From NCBI RefSeq assembly GCF_000235565.1, contig NC_017527.1, forward strand, positions 1,612,001 through 1,676,000: 64,000 nt of DNA, in the 5' to 3' direction. Made by a program: the position numbers and the translations under genes. The notes beneath the pieces are model-generated. The model made no database searches. It saw only the letters and a program-made list of their open reading frames with translations, and had not been told where the DNA came from. Below are positions 25,814-34,260 of the stretch, piece by piece. This DNA is from Methanothrix harundinacea 6Ac. Its GTDB lineage: Archaea; Halobacteriota; Methanosarcinia; Methanotrichales; Methanotrichaceae. Numbering within the stretch: the first letter of the stretch is position 1; each line of letters begins with the position of its first letter.

Positions 25814-27241
25814 TCAGGGGGTGAGGCCGATGTCCCGCCGGTACCTGATCCCGTTGAACCTGATCCTTCTTATGTTCTCGTAGGCCCTCTCCCTCGCCGC
25901 CGGGAGGGTGGCGCCCCGGCCGACGACGGTGAGGACCCGCCCGCCGGTGGTGAAGAGCCTCTCCGCCCCTCTGGCGTCCCTGCCGAAGGCGGTTCCGTTG
26001 TGGTAGACGAGGACGTCGGGATCGACCTTATCTAGACCCCTGATCGGCATATTGGTATAGTGGGAGCCGGGGTAGCCGGGCCGCTCCTCCTGGACCCCGC
26101 TGGCGGCGGGCTTCACCACCCGACCGCTGATGGCGCAGACCCCGACGCAATAGTCGGGGGACCATTTGAGCTTCACGGATTCGAGATCCCCATCCAGGAC
26201 CGCCCGGGAGAGGATGTACATATCCGTCTCCAGGCGGGGAAGGATCACCTCCGCCTCGGGGTCGCCGAGCCTCACGTTGATCTCCAGGACCTTTGGGACC
26301 CTTTCGCCCTCCTCCTCCGAGACCATCAGGCCGAAGTAGATCATCCCCCGGTACTCAAAGCCCGACCTCTCTCGAAAACCCCGGATGGTGGGGACGGCGA
26401 TCTCCTCCATGATCCGCTCCGCGAGGTCGCCGTCGAGCCATGGGTGGGGGGAGTAGCCTCCCATCCCTCCGGTGTTGGGGTTGTGGTCGAGGTTCGGGTC
26501 TCCCGATAGTCTGTTGTAGAGCCGGATCGCCACCTCCTCTCCGGGGGCGAAGGCCCGCTTGTAGTCCATCGCCGACTCCAGAGGAAGGACCGTCCTCCCG
26601 TCGGTGACGGCGAAGAACATCAGCTCCCTTCCCTCTAGCCTCTCCTCGAGGACGACCCGCCTTCCGGCCTCGCCGAAGAGGCGGGGCTCCACCATGATCC
26701 TCTGGACCGCCGAGGCCGCCTCCTCCTCGGAGCCGCAGACGATCGACCCCTTCCCGGCGGCGAGGCCGTCGGCCTTCACCACCAGGTTCATCCCTGGATT
26801 ATCGGCGTAGAAGGAGGAGACGTACCCTAAAGCCTCCTCCGGATCGCCGAAGCTCCGATGGCGGGGGATGGGGACCCCGATATCCCGGAGGAGGTCCTTC
26901 GCGTAGCCCTTGCTCCCCTCCAGGACCGATGCTTCCCGTCTCGGACCGACGGCTTCGAGCCCCTCCTCGGAGAAGAGGTTGACGATCCCGTCGGATAGGT
27001 ACCCCTCCGGGCCGACGAAGGTGAGGTCTACCGCCTCTCTCCTGGCGAAGGTGGCGAGGTCGGCGATCTCCTTGAGGGGCCGCCCCTTCGAGAGGGCGAT
27101 CTCGCACTTCTCGATCATGGAGCTTCCGGCGTTCCCGGGGGCGACGTAGACCCGCTCCACCAGGGGGCTCCTCGCGAAGGCGTGGGCGATGGCGTTTCCC
27201 CTGCCGCCTGCGTCAACTACCAGAACCTTTGCACCAGACAT
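25814..27241 (-). CDS. purD: Phosphoribosylamine-glycine ligase
   Basis: A 475-residue ATP-grasp enzyme of purine synthesis that joins glycine to phosphoribosylamine. It begins VLVVDAGGRGNAIAHA (the GARS N-terminal P-loop-like turn). The family's VKADGLAAGKG ATP-binding loop is around residue 145, N-T-G-G-M-G-G-Y-S-P follows, and EINVRLGDPE carries the metal ligands. It is somewhat longer than bacterial PurD, as in other methanogens. ATG 27239-27241 is the first Met before the conserved core; the longer upstream frame is arginine-rich and unlikely. Confidence 0.9.
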   Translation of the reverse strand: MSGAKVLVVDAGGRGNAIAHAFARSPLVERVYVAPGNAGSSMIEKCEIALSKGRPLKEIADLATFARREAVDLTFVGPEGYLSDGIVNLFSEEGLEAVGPRREASVLEGSKGYAKDLLRDIGVPIPRHRSFGDPEEALGYVSSFYADNPGMNLVVKADGLAAGKGSIVCGSEEEAASAVQRIMVEPRLFGEAGRRVVLEERLEGRELMFFAVTDGRTVLPLESAMDYKRAFAPGEEVAIRLYNRLSGDPNLDHNPNTGGMGGYSPHPWLDGDLAERIMEEIAVPTIRGFRERSGFEYRGMIYFGLMVSEEEGERVPKVLEINVRLGDPEAEVILPRLETDMYILSRAVLDGDLESVKLKWSPDYCVGVCAISGRVVKPAASGVQEERPGYPGSHYTNMPIRGLDKVDPDVLVYHNGTAFGRDARGAERLFTTGGRVLTVVGRGATLPAARERAYENIRRIRFNGIRYRRDIGLTP

Positions 27242-27455
27242 TTGATCTACCGTTGAGGGAGTGAGATACGCCAATAGATAAGGGTAATTGAGCCCCATCG
27301 GGCCGATGACTATATTAAAGGAGGTCGGTCCATTTGGGGTCTTTAGAGGAATCTGCCGCCGCCCCCGTCCGCCGCCCGGCCGCATCGGGCCCGTCCCGGA
27401 GGGGGATGGTCGGCGGCGGCGTTGGAGACCCGCATCAAGGGGTGTATGACCAATC

Positions 27456-28781
27456 ATGTACTCAATAGATCAGTTGTTAGAGACGATCCGCGACAGGAAC
27501 GTCGAGTCTCTCAGGCTGCAGTTCACCGACATCCAGGGGCTCGTGAAGAGCGTCTCGATCCCCGCCACCAGGCTCGGAAAGGCCCTCGACTCGGGGACCG
27601 GCTTCGACGGCTCCTCCATCGAGGGCTTCGCCAGGATCCAGGAGTCCGACATGCTCCTCCGGCCGGACATATCCTCCTTCGCCATCCTCCCCTGGAGGGC
27701 GAGGGAGAACAGGAACGTGGCGCGGCTGATATGTGACGTCTACAAGCCCAACGGCCAGCCCTTCGAGGGAGACCCCCGGTACGTCCTGAAGAGGGCGATG
27801 AAGAAGGCCGAGGAGATGGGCTACTCCATGAACGTCGGCCCGGAGCTGGAGTTCTTCCTCTTCAACATGGAGAACGGAAGGGCCACCACCAGGCCTCACG
27901 ACTTCGCCGGATACTTCGACTTCGGACCCGTCGACCTGGCCGAGGAGATAAGGCGGGAGATCGTCCTCGCCCTGACGGATATGGGCTTCAAGATCGAGGC
28001 CTCTCACCACGAGGTGGCCCGGGGGCAGCACGAGATTGACTTCACCTACGGCGAGGCCCTCAGGACCGCCGACAACGTCGTCACCTTCAAGTACGTCACA
28101 AGGACGATCGCGATGAAGAACGGCCTTGCCGCGACGTTCATGCCCAAGCCGATCTACGGCGCCGCCGGCTCCGGGATGCACGTCAACATCTCCCTCTTCC
28201 GGGGGGAGGAGAACGCCTTCTTCGACCCTGATGCGAAGATGCAGCTCTCCGACCTCGCCCGCCACTTCGCAGGAGGTCTCTTGGAGCATGCCCCCGCCAT
28301 CACCGCCGTCACAAACCCCCTCATCAACTCTTACAAGCGGCTCGTCTCCGGCTTCGAGGCCCCCGTCTACATCGGCTGGTCCGGCCCGAACCGATCCTCT
28401 CTCATCCGGGTCCCCAGCGGCCGGGGCCTCAGCACGAGGCTCGAGTTCAGGTCGCCGGACCCCTCCTGCAGCCCCTACCTCGGCTTCGCAGCGATCCTGG
28501 CGGCGGGCCTCGACGGGGTGAAGAGGAAGATCGACCCCGGCGACCCTGTGGACATGAACATCTACGAGCTCTCCGACGAGGAGAGGGATAGGCTCGGGAT
28601 AAAGCTCCTCCCCTCGAACCTTCGGGAGGCCCTCGACAGGCTGGAGGAGGACCGGATCGTCAGGGACGCCCTCGGAGAGCATGTCTTCGCCAACTTCATG
28701 AGGCTCGGCTCCCTGGAGTGGAAGATGTACAACAACTTCGTCCACCCCTGGGAGGTGGAGAGGTACATAAACACGATCTGA
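27456..28781 (+). CDS. glnA: Glutamine synthetase type I
   Basis: 441 residues, the length of the GSI-alpha form. GTGFDGSSIEGF, the catalytic N-P-E-like GPELEFF segment and H-H-E-V-A-R-G-Q-H-E-I-D are present. GAAGSGMHVNISL follows, then N-R-S-S-L-I-R-V-P-S-G-R-G and R-L-E-F-R-S-P-D. The NPINSY-type loop is N-P-L-I-N-S-Y-K-R-L. It makes glutamine from glutamate, ammonia and ATP. It is divergent from purD across 214 bases; a TATA-like ACTATATTAAAG at 27308-27319 may serve either gene. Confidence 0.95.
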   Translation: MYSIDQLLETIRDRNVESLRLQFTDIQGLVKSVSIPATRLGKALDSGTGFDGSSIEGFARIQESDMLLRPDISSFAILPWRARENRNVARLICDVYKPNGQPFEGDPRYVLKRAMKKAEEMGYSMNVGPELEFFLFNMENGRATTRPHDFAGYFDFGPVDLAEEIRREIVLALTDMGFKIEASHHEVARGQHEIDFTYGEALRTADNVVTFKYVTRTIAMKNGLAATFMPKPIYGAAGSGMHVNISLFRGEENAFFDPDAKMQLSDLARHFAGGLLEHAPAITAVTNPLINSYKRLVSGFEAPVYIGWSGPNRSSLIRVPSGRGLSTRLEFRSPDPSCSPYLGFAAILAAGLDGVKRKIDPGDPVDMNIYELSDEERDRLGIKLLPSNLREALDRLEEDRIVRDALGEHVFANFMRLGSLEWKMYNNFVHPWEVERYINTI

Positions 28782-28880
28782 GGACTGGGAGGTTCGGCCT
28801 TCGCCGGATGGGATCCCCCCGGCGGCCAACTCCCTCCAGAGCCGAAACGTATTTAACCAGCATCGTATATGGAAAAGTCC

Positions 28881-28954
28881 GGGCCGGTAGCTTAGTCAGG
28901 CAGAGCGAAAGGCTCTTAACCTTTAGGTCGGGGGTTCAAATCCCTCTCGGCCCG
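28881..28954 (+). tRNA. tRNA-Lys (CTT)
   Basis: A 74-base cloverleaf. The acceptor GGGCCGG pairs with TCGGCCC (one G-T pair). The anticodon stem AAAGG/CCTTT encloses CTCTTAA with anticodon CTT. The T arm is GGGGG-TTCAAAT-CCCTC. No CCA is encoded. A TATA-like TATTTAAC lies about 30 bases upstream. Confidence 0.95.
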
Positions 28955-28960
28955 CTTTGA

Positions 28961-29137
28961 GGGGCTGTGGCCTAGTCAGGTATGGCGACGGGCTCCAGCG
29001 GTATGATTGATGATGAGCAACGGGTCTGCTGAGGCCTCTCGACGGGGAGGCCGTTGATGATCCGTTGGAGCACTGAGAGGTCTGCTCTCGGTATCGGAGA
29101 GACCCGTCGATCGTGCGTTCGAATCGCACCAGCCCCA
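28961..29137 (+). tRNA. tRNA-Trp (CCA) with a 103-base intron
   Basis: The exons form a full cloverleaf. The acceptor GGGGCTG pairs with CAGCCCC, and the anticodon stem ACGGG (28988-28992) pairs with CCCGT (29103-29107). Anticodon CCA is at 28995-28997. The intron lies between positions 37 and 38 (about 28999-29101), the canonical archaeal site cut at a bulge-helix-bulge. It lies 6 bases after tRNA-Lys and is probably co-transcribed with it. Confidence 0.95.
28999..29101 (+). ncRNA. Box C/D guide RNA in the tRNA-Trp intron
   Basis: Box C (TGATGATGA, 29008-29016), D' (CTGA, 29029-29032), C' (TGATGAT, 29055-29061) and D (CTGA, 29073-29076) occur in order. The guide before D' pairs with 29100-29107 and its fifth base opposes 29103, tRNA position 39. 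The guide before D pairs with 28992-28998 and its fifth base opposes C34 (28995). The intron thus directs 2'-O-methylation of its own tRNA at positions 34 and 39, as known for euryarchaeal tRNA-Trp. Confidence 0.93.
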
Positions 29138-29199
29138 CTATTTTTGATGAAGATAGCTCTTAAATATCGATATGGCCGATAGACGGGCGGTGGGTAAAG

Positions 29200-29520
29200 A
29201 TGTACGATAAGGTGATTACCATCTGCTGGTCCATCAAGGAGGTCAACAGAAACCTCCAGGACCGCGAATCGATGACCGACTACTCGATCGAGTACCTGAA
29301 GAAGGCCTGCCGGGACCTCTCCGAGATCCTCGCCGCCGGGAAGGCGGCGGACCTCAAAGAGGAGATCGAGGTGGTGAACCGGTCCGGCAAAGCTGCGAAG
29401 TTCAAGATGGCCGAGGTGGCGGAGATGCTCACCGACACCAAGAAGATCCTCGAGTTCAACCTCATCGACAACGTCGATCGGTGGGCTAGATCCAAGCTGG
29501 AGGGCGCCGGGGGGCGGTGA
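29200..29520 (+). CDS. Small helical protein of unknown function
   Basis: 106 residues, predicted mostly alpha-helical and soluble, with many Lys, Glu and Asp and an early Cys-Trp. No family is recognised. ATG 29200 follows GTGGGTAAAG, and a TATA-like CTTAAATATC lies ~35-45 bases upstream. Codon use matches the chromosome, so I treat it as a real gene. A 7-base-arm hairpin follows shortly after the stop. Confidence 0.6.
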   Translation: MYDKVITICWSIKEVNRNLQDRESMTDYSIEYLKKACRDLSEILAAGKAADLKEEIEVVNRSGKAAKFKMAEVAEMLTDTKKILEFNLIDNVDRWARSKLEGAGGR

Positions 29521-29543
29521 ACGGGGCTCCCGGTTTCGGAGAG

Positions 29544-29561
29544 GTCCTGACGCCTCAGGAC
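29544..29561 (+). terminator. Hairpin after the 29200-29520 gene
   Basis: The arms GTCCTGA and TCAGGAC, with a CGCC loop, form a perfect 7-bp stem 24 bases after the stop codon. No clear T run follows, so a processing or stabilising stem is as likely as a terminator. Confidence 0.35.
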
Positions 29562-29844
29562 TCATAGGGCTCATCATCGGATCAGCGAACTCTTCTCTTC
29601 ATCGGCGCCGGGAGGGGCGGCCGGAGGGCCGCTGTACCTCTCCTGGCCCGGCTCATCGGGAAAGTATAAAACGGTTCTCAAATGACCCCTCCCTGGGATC
29701 CGGCTCCATCTCCTCGGACGATCCTTTCCCGAGGCCGTTGGGATGATGGGGCGTCTTTCATCGTCGAGGGGATGACCCTAAAAATCCATCTGATCTTTAA
29801 GGGCCCGGATCACCGGGCGCCGGATCCACCAGGAGGGTGACGAA
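29562..29844 (+). other. Intergenic region with an orphan TATA box before nfo
   Basis: This gene-free stretch contains a good promoter-like GGGAAAGTATAAAAC (TATA 29664-29672), 173 bases ahead of nfo. A second TATA-like CTTTAAG lies near 29790-29800. I see no open frame between them. The first promoter could give nfo a long leader or drive a small RNA of ~100 bases from about 29695. Confidence 0.4.
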
Positions 29845-30693
29845 ATGGTGAAGGTAGGGGTTCACGTCTCCATCGCCGGCTCGATAGATTTGGCGGTGGA
29901 CAGGGCAGAAAAGGCCGGTTGCGATACGTTCCAGATATTCTCCCGAAACCCCCGGGGGTGGCGGTTCAAGGAGATCCCCGAGGAGGTGGCGATGGAGTTC
30001 AGGAGGAAGCTAGCGCTCACCGGGATCTCCCCGGTCGTAGACCACATGCCCTACCTCCCCAACCTCGCGACGCCGAAGGAGGATGTTTACGCCAGATCCG
30101 TGGAGGCCCTCGCCGAGGAGCTGGAGAGGTGCGCCATCCTGGGGATCCCATACCTGGTGACCCACCTCGGAAGCCATCTCGACTCCGGCAAGGAGGGGGG
30201 TTTTGAGAGGACGGCGGAGGGGATCTCCAGGGCCCTCTCCTCCGTCGAGAACGAGGTCATCCTCCTTCTGGAGACTACCTCCGACTCGAAGAACAGCGTC
30301 GGAGGGTCCTTCGAGGACCTGGCGGAGATCATGAGGCGGGTCGGCCGGGAGGATCGGGTCGGGGCGTGCTTCGACACCTGCCACGCCTTCGTCGCCGGAT
30401 ACGAGCTGAGGACGGCGGAGGGGGCGGCCGAGACGATGGAGAGTTTCGATGAGGCGGTGGGGATATCGAGGCTGAAGGTCGTCCACCTCAACGACTCCAA
30501 GGGGCCCCTCGGCTCGAAGCTCGACCGGCACGAGCACATAGGCCTCGGGGAGATCGGCGAGGAGGGGTTCCGGCAGATCCTCCGCCACCCCGCCATAAGG
30601 TCCCGCCCCCTGATCCTGGAGACCCCCGTCGACGAGAGGAGGGACGACCGGGGGAACATCGCCCTGGTGAGGAAGCTTGCGGGGGGGGATTAG
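29845..30693 (+). CDS. nfo: Endonuclease IV (AP endonuclease)
   Basis: A 282-residue TIM-barrel enzyme that cuts DNA at abasic sites. Conserved metal-ligand segments are visible: KVGVHVSIAG at the start, VTHLGSHLDSG, LLLETTSDS, CFDTCHAFVAGY, KVVHLNDSKGPLGS with D-R-H-E-H-I-G-L-G-E, and LILETP at the end. ATG 29845 follows AGGAGGGTGACGAA. The TAG stop is immediately followed by the next frame. Confidence 0.92.
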   Translation: MVKVGVHVSIAGSIDLAVDRAEKAGCDTFQIFSRNPRGWRFKEIPEEVAMEFRRKLALTGISPVVDHMPYLPNLATPKEDVYARSVEALAEELERCAILGIPYLVTHLGSHLDSGKEGGFERTAEGISRALSSVENEVILLLETTSDSKNSVGGSFEDLAEIMRRVGREDRVGACFDTCHAFVAGYELRTAEGAAETMESFDEAVGISRLKVVHLNDSKGPLGSKLDRHEHIGLGEIGEEGFRQILRHPAIRSRPLILETPVDERRDDRGNIALVRKLAGGD

Positions 30694-31428
30694 ACGGGCC
30701 GCTCCCCCAGAGGGGACGTCGCCGTCGTCGCGATCCTCGCCCTCTACGGCACCCTCCTCCTCACCGCCCTCTGGGACCGGCCGTACCTCGCGGCGATCCT
30801 CCTCCTCCCGGCGCCCTTCATCCTCGGGATGAGGGTCGGCCACCCCCGGAGGGCGGCGGCTCTCGCCCTCACCGGCGCCGTCCTCGGGCCCCTGACGGAG
30901 GCCGCCTGCGTCGCCGGGGGTCTCTGGATCTACGCCGAGACCGGGGGCCTCCCTTACGTCCCGCCATGGAACTTCCCCGCCTGGGCCTCCTTTCCTCCTG
31001 CCATATGGCTCATCGTGGGGGCGGTCCTGGGGCCGGGGTGGATGAGGGGCTCTTCTTCCAGAGCTCTCGCCCTCGCCCTGGCGGGGGTGGGGGCGGAGAT
31101 CGCGATCTTCGTCTCCCTCGGGATGAACCCCCCCGCCGCCCTGGCGGGGGGTTCGGTCCTGGCGGCGGCGGTGGTTCTGGCCTTCCGGGAGAGGTCGACT
31201 CTGGCGATGATGGGGGCCGGCGCCCTTCTGGGCCCCCTGGTGGAGTCTCTCCCCATCTCCGCCGGGGCCTGGTCCTACTCGGCCCCCGCCGACCTCTTCG
31301 GGATGCCGGGCTACATGATCCTCGCCTACGCCATCTTCGGCGCCCTCCTCGGCCACGCCTCCGGGGCGGTGGGGCTCCCGGTCGGAGGGGGCTTGAAAGG
31401 AACGATCCATCCGGATCAGGAGACGTAG
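30694..31428 (+). CDS. Polytopic membrane protein, apparent ACG start
   Basis: A hydrophobic protein with six or seven membrane helices and a periplasmic-type W-I-Y-A-E-T-G-G-L-P-Y-V segment. The first conventional start, ATG 30829, would begin inside a helix and discard two upstream membrane segments that are in frame. The frame is open back to the nfo TAG (30691-30693); the codon right after that stop is ACG, 5 bases after a run of eight G. The extended product is 244 residues. Repeated G-A-x-L-G-P motifs suggest an internal duplication. No function is recognised. Confidence 0.6.
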   Translation, partial: TGRSPRGDVAVVAILALYGTLLLTALWDRPYLAAILLLPAPFILGMRVGHPRRAAALALTGAVLGPLTEAACVAGGLWIYAETGGLPYVPPWNFPAWASFPPAIWLIVGAVLGPGWMRGSSSRALALALAGVGAEIAIFVSLGMNPPAALAGGSVLAAAVVLAFRERSTLAMMGAGALLGPLVESLPISAGAWSYSAPADLFGMPGYMILAYAIFGALLGHASGAVGLPVGGGLKGTIHPDQET

Positions 31429-31859
31429 CTGAGGGTCAGAAGGAGCTCGTCCTCGGATATCGGCTTCAGAAGATAGCTGACGGCGCCGAGGTCGTAGCTC
31501 TTCTGGATGTGCTCGGATACGATGGAGCCGGTCAGCATCACCACCGGTATACCTCGAAGCTCGGGGCTGGCCTTCAGCCGCTCCAGAAGCTCCATCCCGC
31601 TGAGGCGGGGGAGCTTGATGTCCAGGAGGATCAGGTCGGGGAGGGCTCCGCCCTCCTCGAGGATCGACTCCAGGATCTTGAGAGCCTCCTCGGCGTCCGT
31701 CGCCAGGAAGATGTCCCTTTCGAGGCAGATCCTCCGGAGGAGCCTGCAGGTCAGCTCGACGTCGTCGGGGTTGTCCTCAACGAGCAAAATTTTTAATTTG
31801 TTGTACGGCCTCTCCCCCCTCACCTCCGAGCTTTTAGGATCCTGAATCGCCGCAGACAT
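31416..31859 (-). CDS. Single-domain response regulator
   Basis: A 147-residue CheY-like receiver. ILLVEDNPDD (acid pocket) is near residue 24, the phospho-acceptor Asp is in LILLDIKLPRLSG, the Thr is in VVMLTGS, and the Lys is in YLLKPISEDEL. There is no output domain, so it works by protein contact, as do the Rcp1-like receivers common in methanogens. No histidine kinase is adjacent. Its 3' end overlaps the 3' end of the convergent membrane protein by 13 bases. Confidence 0.9.
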   Translation of the reverse strand: MSAAIQDPKSSEVRGERPYNKLKILLVEDNPDDVELTCRLLRRICLERDIFLATDAEEALKILESILEEGGALPDLILLDIKLPRLSGMELLERLKASPELRGIPVVMLTGSIVSEHIQKSYDLGAVSYLLKPISEDELLLTLSYVS

Positions 31860-31997
31860 CTATCCCGTTCTCCTAACAACCCCGAGATGTTGCCCCTAAA
31901 AATACTTTTCCCGTTGGAGGACTCGCCAGAAAACAATGATATGCTAATGATAGAAACTAAATTAATTTTAAAAAATAAATTAAAATCTACAATTCGG

Positions 31998-32939
31998 TCA
32001 TCTTCCGGCTCCCAGCTCTATCTTCTCCCCGGCGCTCCCCCGGGAGAGGAGGGCCACCCTGCTGAGGGGGACGTGGTTTTTGAGGGGGTAGCCGAGGATA
32101 TCCGAGAGCTCCCTCGCGAAGCCCATCACCTCGTCATGGGTCGGCATCGCATCCCGCCCGAGCCTCTTTCTGGAGAGGCCGAGGTGCATGTAGGCCTTCA
32201 CCTCTACGAAGTCCGGCTCGGCGACCTCGATCAGCCTCGCGTACCCCCGGGGGTCTTTGAGGTTCAGGTTCCGGGCGAGGGTCAGCCTCACCACCCTCCG
32301 GGATGGTGAATCTCTCATCATATCCAGGCTCTCCAGAAACCGGCCCCAGGTATCGTCCCTGGGGTTTGAGACCTGCCGGTAGGTCTCCTCGTCGGGGGCG
32401 TTGAGGCTGATGTAGAGCTGGGTCGGTCGGACCTCGCCGACGGCCTCGGGGGACGTCCCGTTCGTCACCAGGAAGGCGGTCATACCCCGCCTTTTAACCT
32501 CCTCCACCAGCTCACCGATCATGGGGTAGAGGGTCGGCTCCCCCATCAGGGAGATGGCGACGTGGGCGGGGCTCTTCGCCTCCTCGAGCCTCCCAGGGTC
32601 GGTAGTCTCGGGGGCGCCGCCGTAGCCGGAGATCAGCCTCCGCTGCTCGGATAAGATCCCGTCCAGCAGCTCTTCGGGCTCGATCCACTCCCCGGAGGTG
32701 GCCGGGATCTCGTCGATGGGCCTCCAGCAGTGGAGGCAGCGGTGGTTACAGAGGAGGGTGGGGGTCATCTGGACGCACCGGTGGCTGGAGATCCCGTAGA
32801 AGTGGTGTTTGTAGCACTGGTCTCCTCCGCGGATCGACCGCCGGAGCCAGAGGCATGGCTTGACGGCTCCGTGGGCCACCAGGTGATATCCCTGCCTTTT
32901 GAGCTGGTCGCTCATCGCCGGGGGGAAGCGCTCCGTCAT
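31998..32939 (-). CDS. taw1: 4-demethylwyosine synthase (radical SAM)
   Basis: A 313-residue enzyme that builds the tricyclic base of wyosine on G37 of tRNA-Phe from pyruvate and SAM. The radical SAM motif CNHRCLHCW is near residue 64; a second Cys set upstream (KPCLWL, CYKH, HRCVQM) fits the extra cluster of Taw1. Conserved AISLMGEPTLYP and L-Y-I-S-L-N-A-P-D follow. Lying alone, it is divergent from the surface-protein gene. ATG 32939 is the natural start. Confidence 0.92.
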   Translation of the reverse strand: MTERFPPAMSDQLKRQGYHLVAHGAVKPCLWLRRSIRGGDQCYKHHFYGISSHRCVQMTPTLLCNHRCLHCWRPIDEIPATSGEWIEPEELLDGILSEQRRLISGYGGAPETTDPGRLEEAKSPAHVAISLMGEPTLYPMIGELVEEVKRRGMTAFLVTNGTSPEAVGEVRPTQLYISLNAPDEETYRQVSNPRDDTWGRFLESLDMMRDSPSRRVVRLTLARNLNLKDPRGYARLIEVAEPDFVEVKAYMHLGLSRKRLGRDAMPTHDEVMGFARELSDILGYPLKNHVPLSRVALLSRGSAGEKIELGAGR

Positions 32940-33051
32940 GACGGGGATCTGGAGGGGTTCGAGCGGTTATATAGTTATTCGAGGCGGACAGCCACCTCGA
33001 AAAAGCTTTTTATATTCCCTGAGACGGTCGTAACAATCCAGAGGGAGATTC

Positions 33052-33792
33052 ATGATCCAAAGAGACTTTTCGATCCCATCTGCTGTAGCCCTTATCGCCA
33101 TCCTCATCGCTGGTGGGATGGCCTCGGGGGCGGCTACCCTGAAGGTCTGCGAATGCAAAGCCTGTGGCTGCCAGTACTTCAGCATCCAGGAGGCGATCGA
33201 CATCGCCAGCCCAGGAGACGTCGTCCTGGTGAGGAGCGGGACCTTCTCTGGGAACGTCAACGTGACAAAGCCGATCGTCCTCAGGGGAGAGATGTGGCAC
33301 GGCGGCGACCTGCCCCTGATAAACGCCCAGGGCAACGGAAGCTGCATCACCGTCAATGCAGACGGGGCGGTGGTGGATAAGATGAGGGTGACGAACTCTG
33401 GAAACCTCTCAGGGGACGCCGGGATCCAGGTCCAATCAAATAACTGCACCATCACGAGCAACATAGCCAGTGGGAACGGAGGCTCCGGGATAATCCTGGT
33501 GGGGGCGAGAAACTGCACCCTTCGAGGGAACACCGTCTCGAACAACACCGTCGGAATCCTCCTTACTAACTCCGCCGACAACCTGGTCTTCAATAACAGG
33601 CTCTACAACAACACCGATATGGACGCCTTCGACGACGGCGTAAACCTGTGGAACGACGGGGCCATCGGGAACCATTACTCCTCCTTCAACTGCACCGACC
33701 TGAACAACGATACGATCTGCGACGTCATCGTCAACGCCGTCTTCGCCATCCCCGGTGGCGGGAGCATCGACGACCTCCCCCTGGTCGTCTGA
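33052..33792 (+). CDS. Secreted right-handed beta-helix protein (NosD-like)
   Basis: 246 residues with a signal peptide (residues ~12-27). A Cys cluster C-E-C-K-A-C-G-C-Q-Y-F follows, then an F-S-I-Q-E-A-I-D-I-A-S-P-G-D segment, typical of the start of NosD/periplasmic copper-binding beta-helix domains. Repeated N-C-T-I-x-S-N and G-I-x-L-x-x-S-x-x-N coils follow. The Asn-rich turns fit a parallel beta-helix. It is probably a cell-surface protein. Such proteins are abundant in Methanothrix and Methanosarcina; the ligand is unknown. Confidence 0.75.
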   Translation: MIQRDFSIPSAVALIAILIAGGMASGAATLKVCECKACGCQYFSIQEAIDIASPGDVVLVRSGTFSGNVNVTKPIVLRGEMWHGGDLPLINAQGNGSCITVNADGAVVDKMRVTNSGNLSGDAGIQVQSNNCTITSNIASGNGGSGIILVGARNCTLRGNTVSNNTVGILLTNSADNLVFNNRLYNNTDMDAFDDGVNLWNDGAIGNHYSSFNCTDLNNDTICDVIVNAVFAIPGGGSIDDLPLVV

Positions 33793-33944
33793 ACGGGATC
33801 CTGCCTCCATATTTTTTGGCTTCGCCGTCGAGGGCTCCGGTCTGCGGTGATGGTAGATGTGGCGACGCCGGGCCCGCCGATGCGGCCTGGAGGGAGCACC
33901 TTTAAATAGTCGTAGGCTTCTAGTCAGGATAACGAGGAATTGAA

Positions 33945-34142
33945 ATGGTTACTGGCACAGTGAAGTTCTTCAACAGAACGAAGCATTTCGGCTTTATAGC
34001 TGGAGACGATGGTACCGACTATTTTGTACACTCGAGCGGTCTCAAGCCGGGCGTCTCCATAGACGAGGGAGATAAGGTCAGCTTTGAAGTGGTGGCCGGA
34101 GACAGGGGCCCCAAAGCAGAAAAGGTGGAGAAGACTAAGTAA
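33945..34142 (+). CDS. Cold-shock domain protein
   Basis: A 65-residue CspA-like protein with RNP1 (K-H-F-G-F-I) and RNP2 (Y-F-V-H) motifs in the usual places, binding single-stranded RNA or DNA. A TATA box TTTAAATAG (33901-33909) lies ~36 bases upstream of the ATG, and GAGGAATTGAA gives a Shine-Dalgarno sequence. A strong hairpin plus T run follows, so this is a single-gene unit. Confidence 0.92.
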   Translation: MVTGTVKFFNRTKHFGFIAGDDGTDYFVHSSGLKPGVSIDEGDKVSFEVVAGDRGPKAEKVEKTK

Positions 34143-34181
34143 CTCGCATTTCTCGAATCTCAAACCTTCGGACTCAGAAGC

Positions 34182-34206
34182 GACCGGATCCCATCCGGTC
34201 GGTTTT
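34182..34206 (+). terminator. Terminator after the cold-shock gene
   Basis: GACCGGAT and ATCCGGTC form a perfect 8-bp stem with a CCC loop (34182-34200), followed by GGTTTTA. It lies 40 bases after the stop codon. Confidence 0.7.
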
Positions 34207-34260
34207 ACCTTTCGATCGCTTTTTATCCGAGCCTCAGCCGTCCCGCCCTTACCTCCTCTT

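Noticed and set aside
27477-28829. 450-residue minus-strand ORF opposite glnA
   Set aside because: Val/Gly/Glu-rich antisense shadow of glutamine synthetase; it has no start signal or family.
30691-30693. TAG between nfo and the membrane protein as a pyrrolysine codon
   Set aside because: There is no evidence of pyl genes in the window, nfo ends at its normal family length, and no pyrrolysine methyltransferase is involved. An independent start is simpler.
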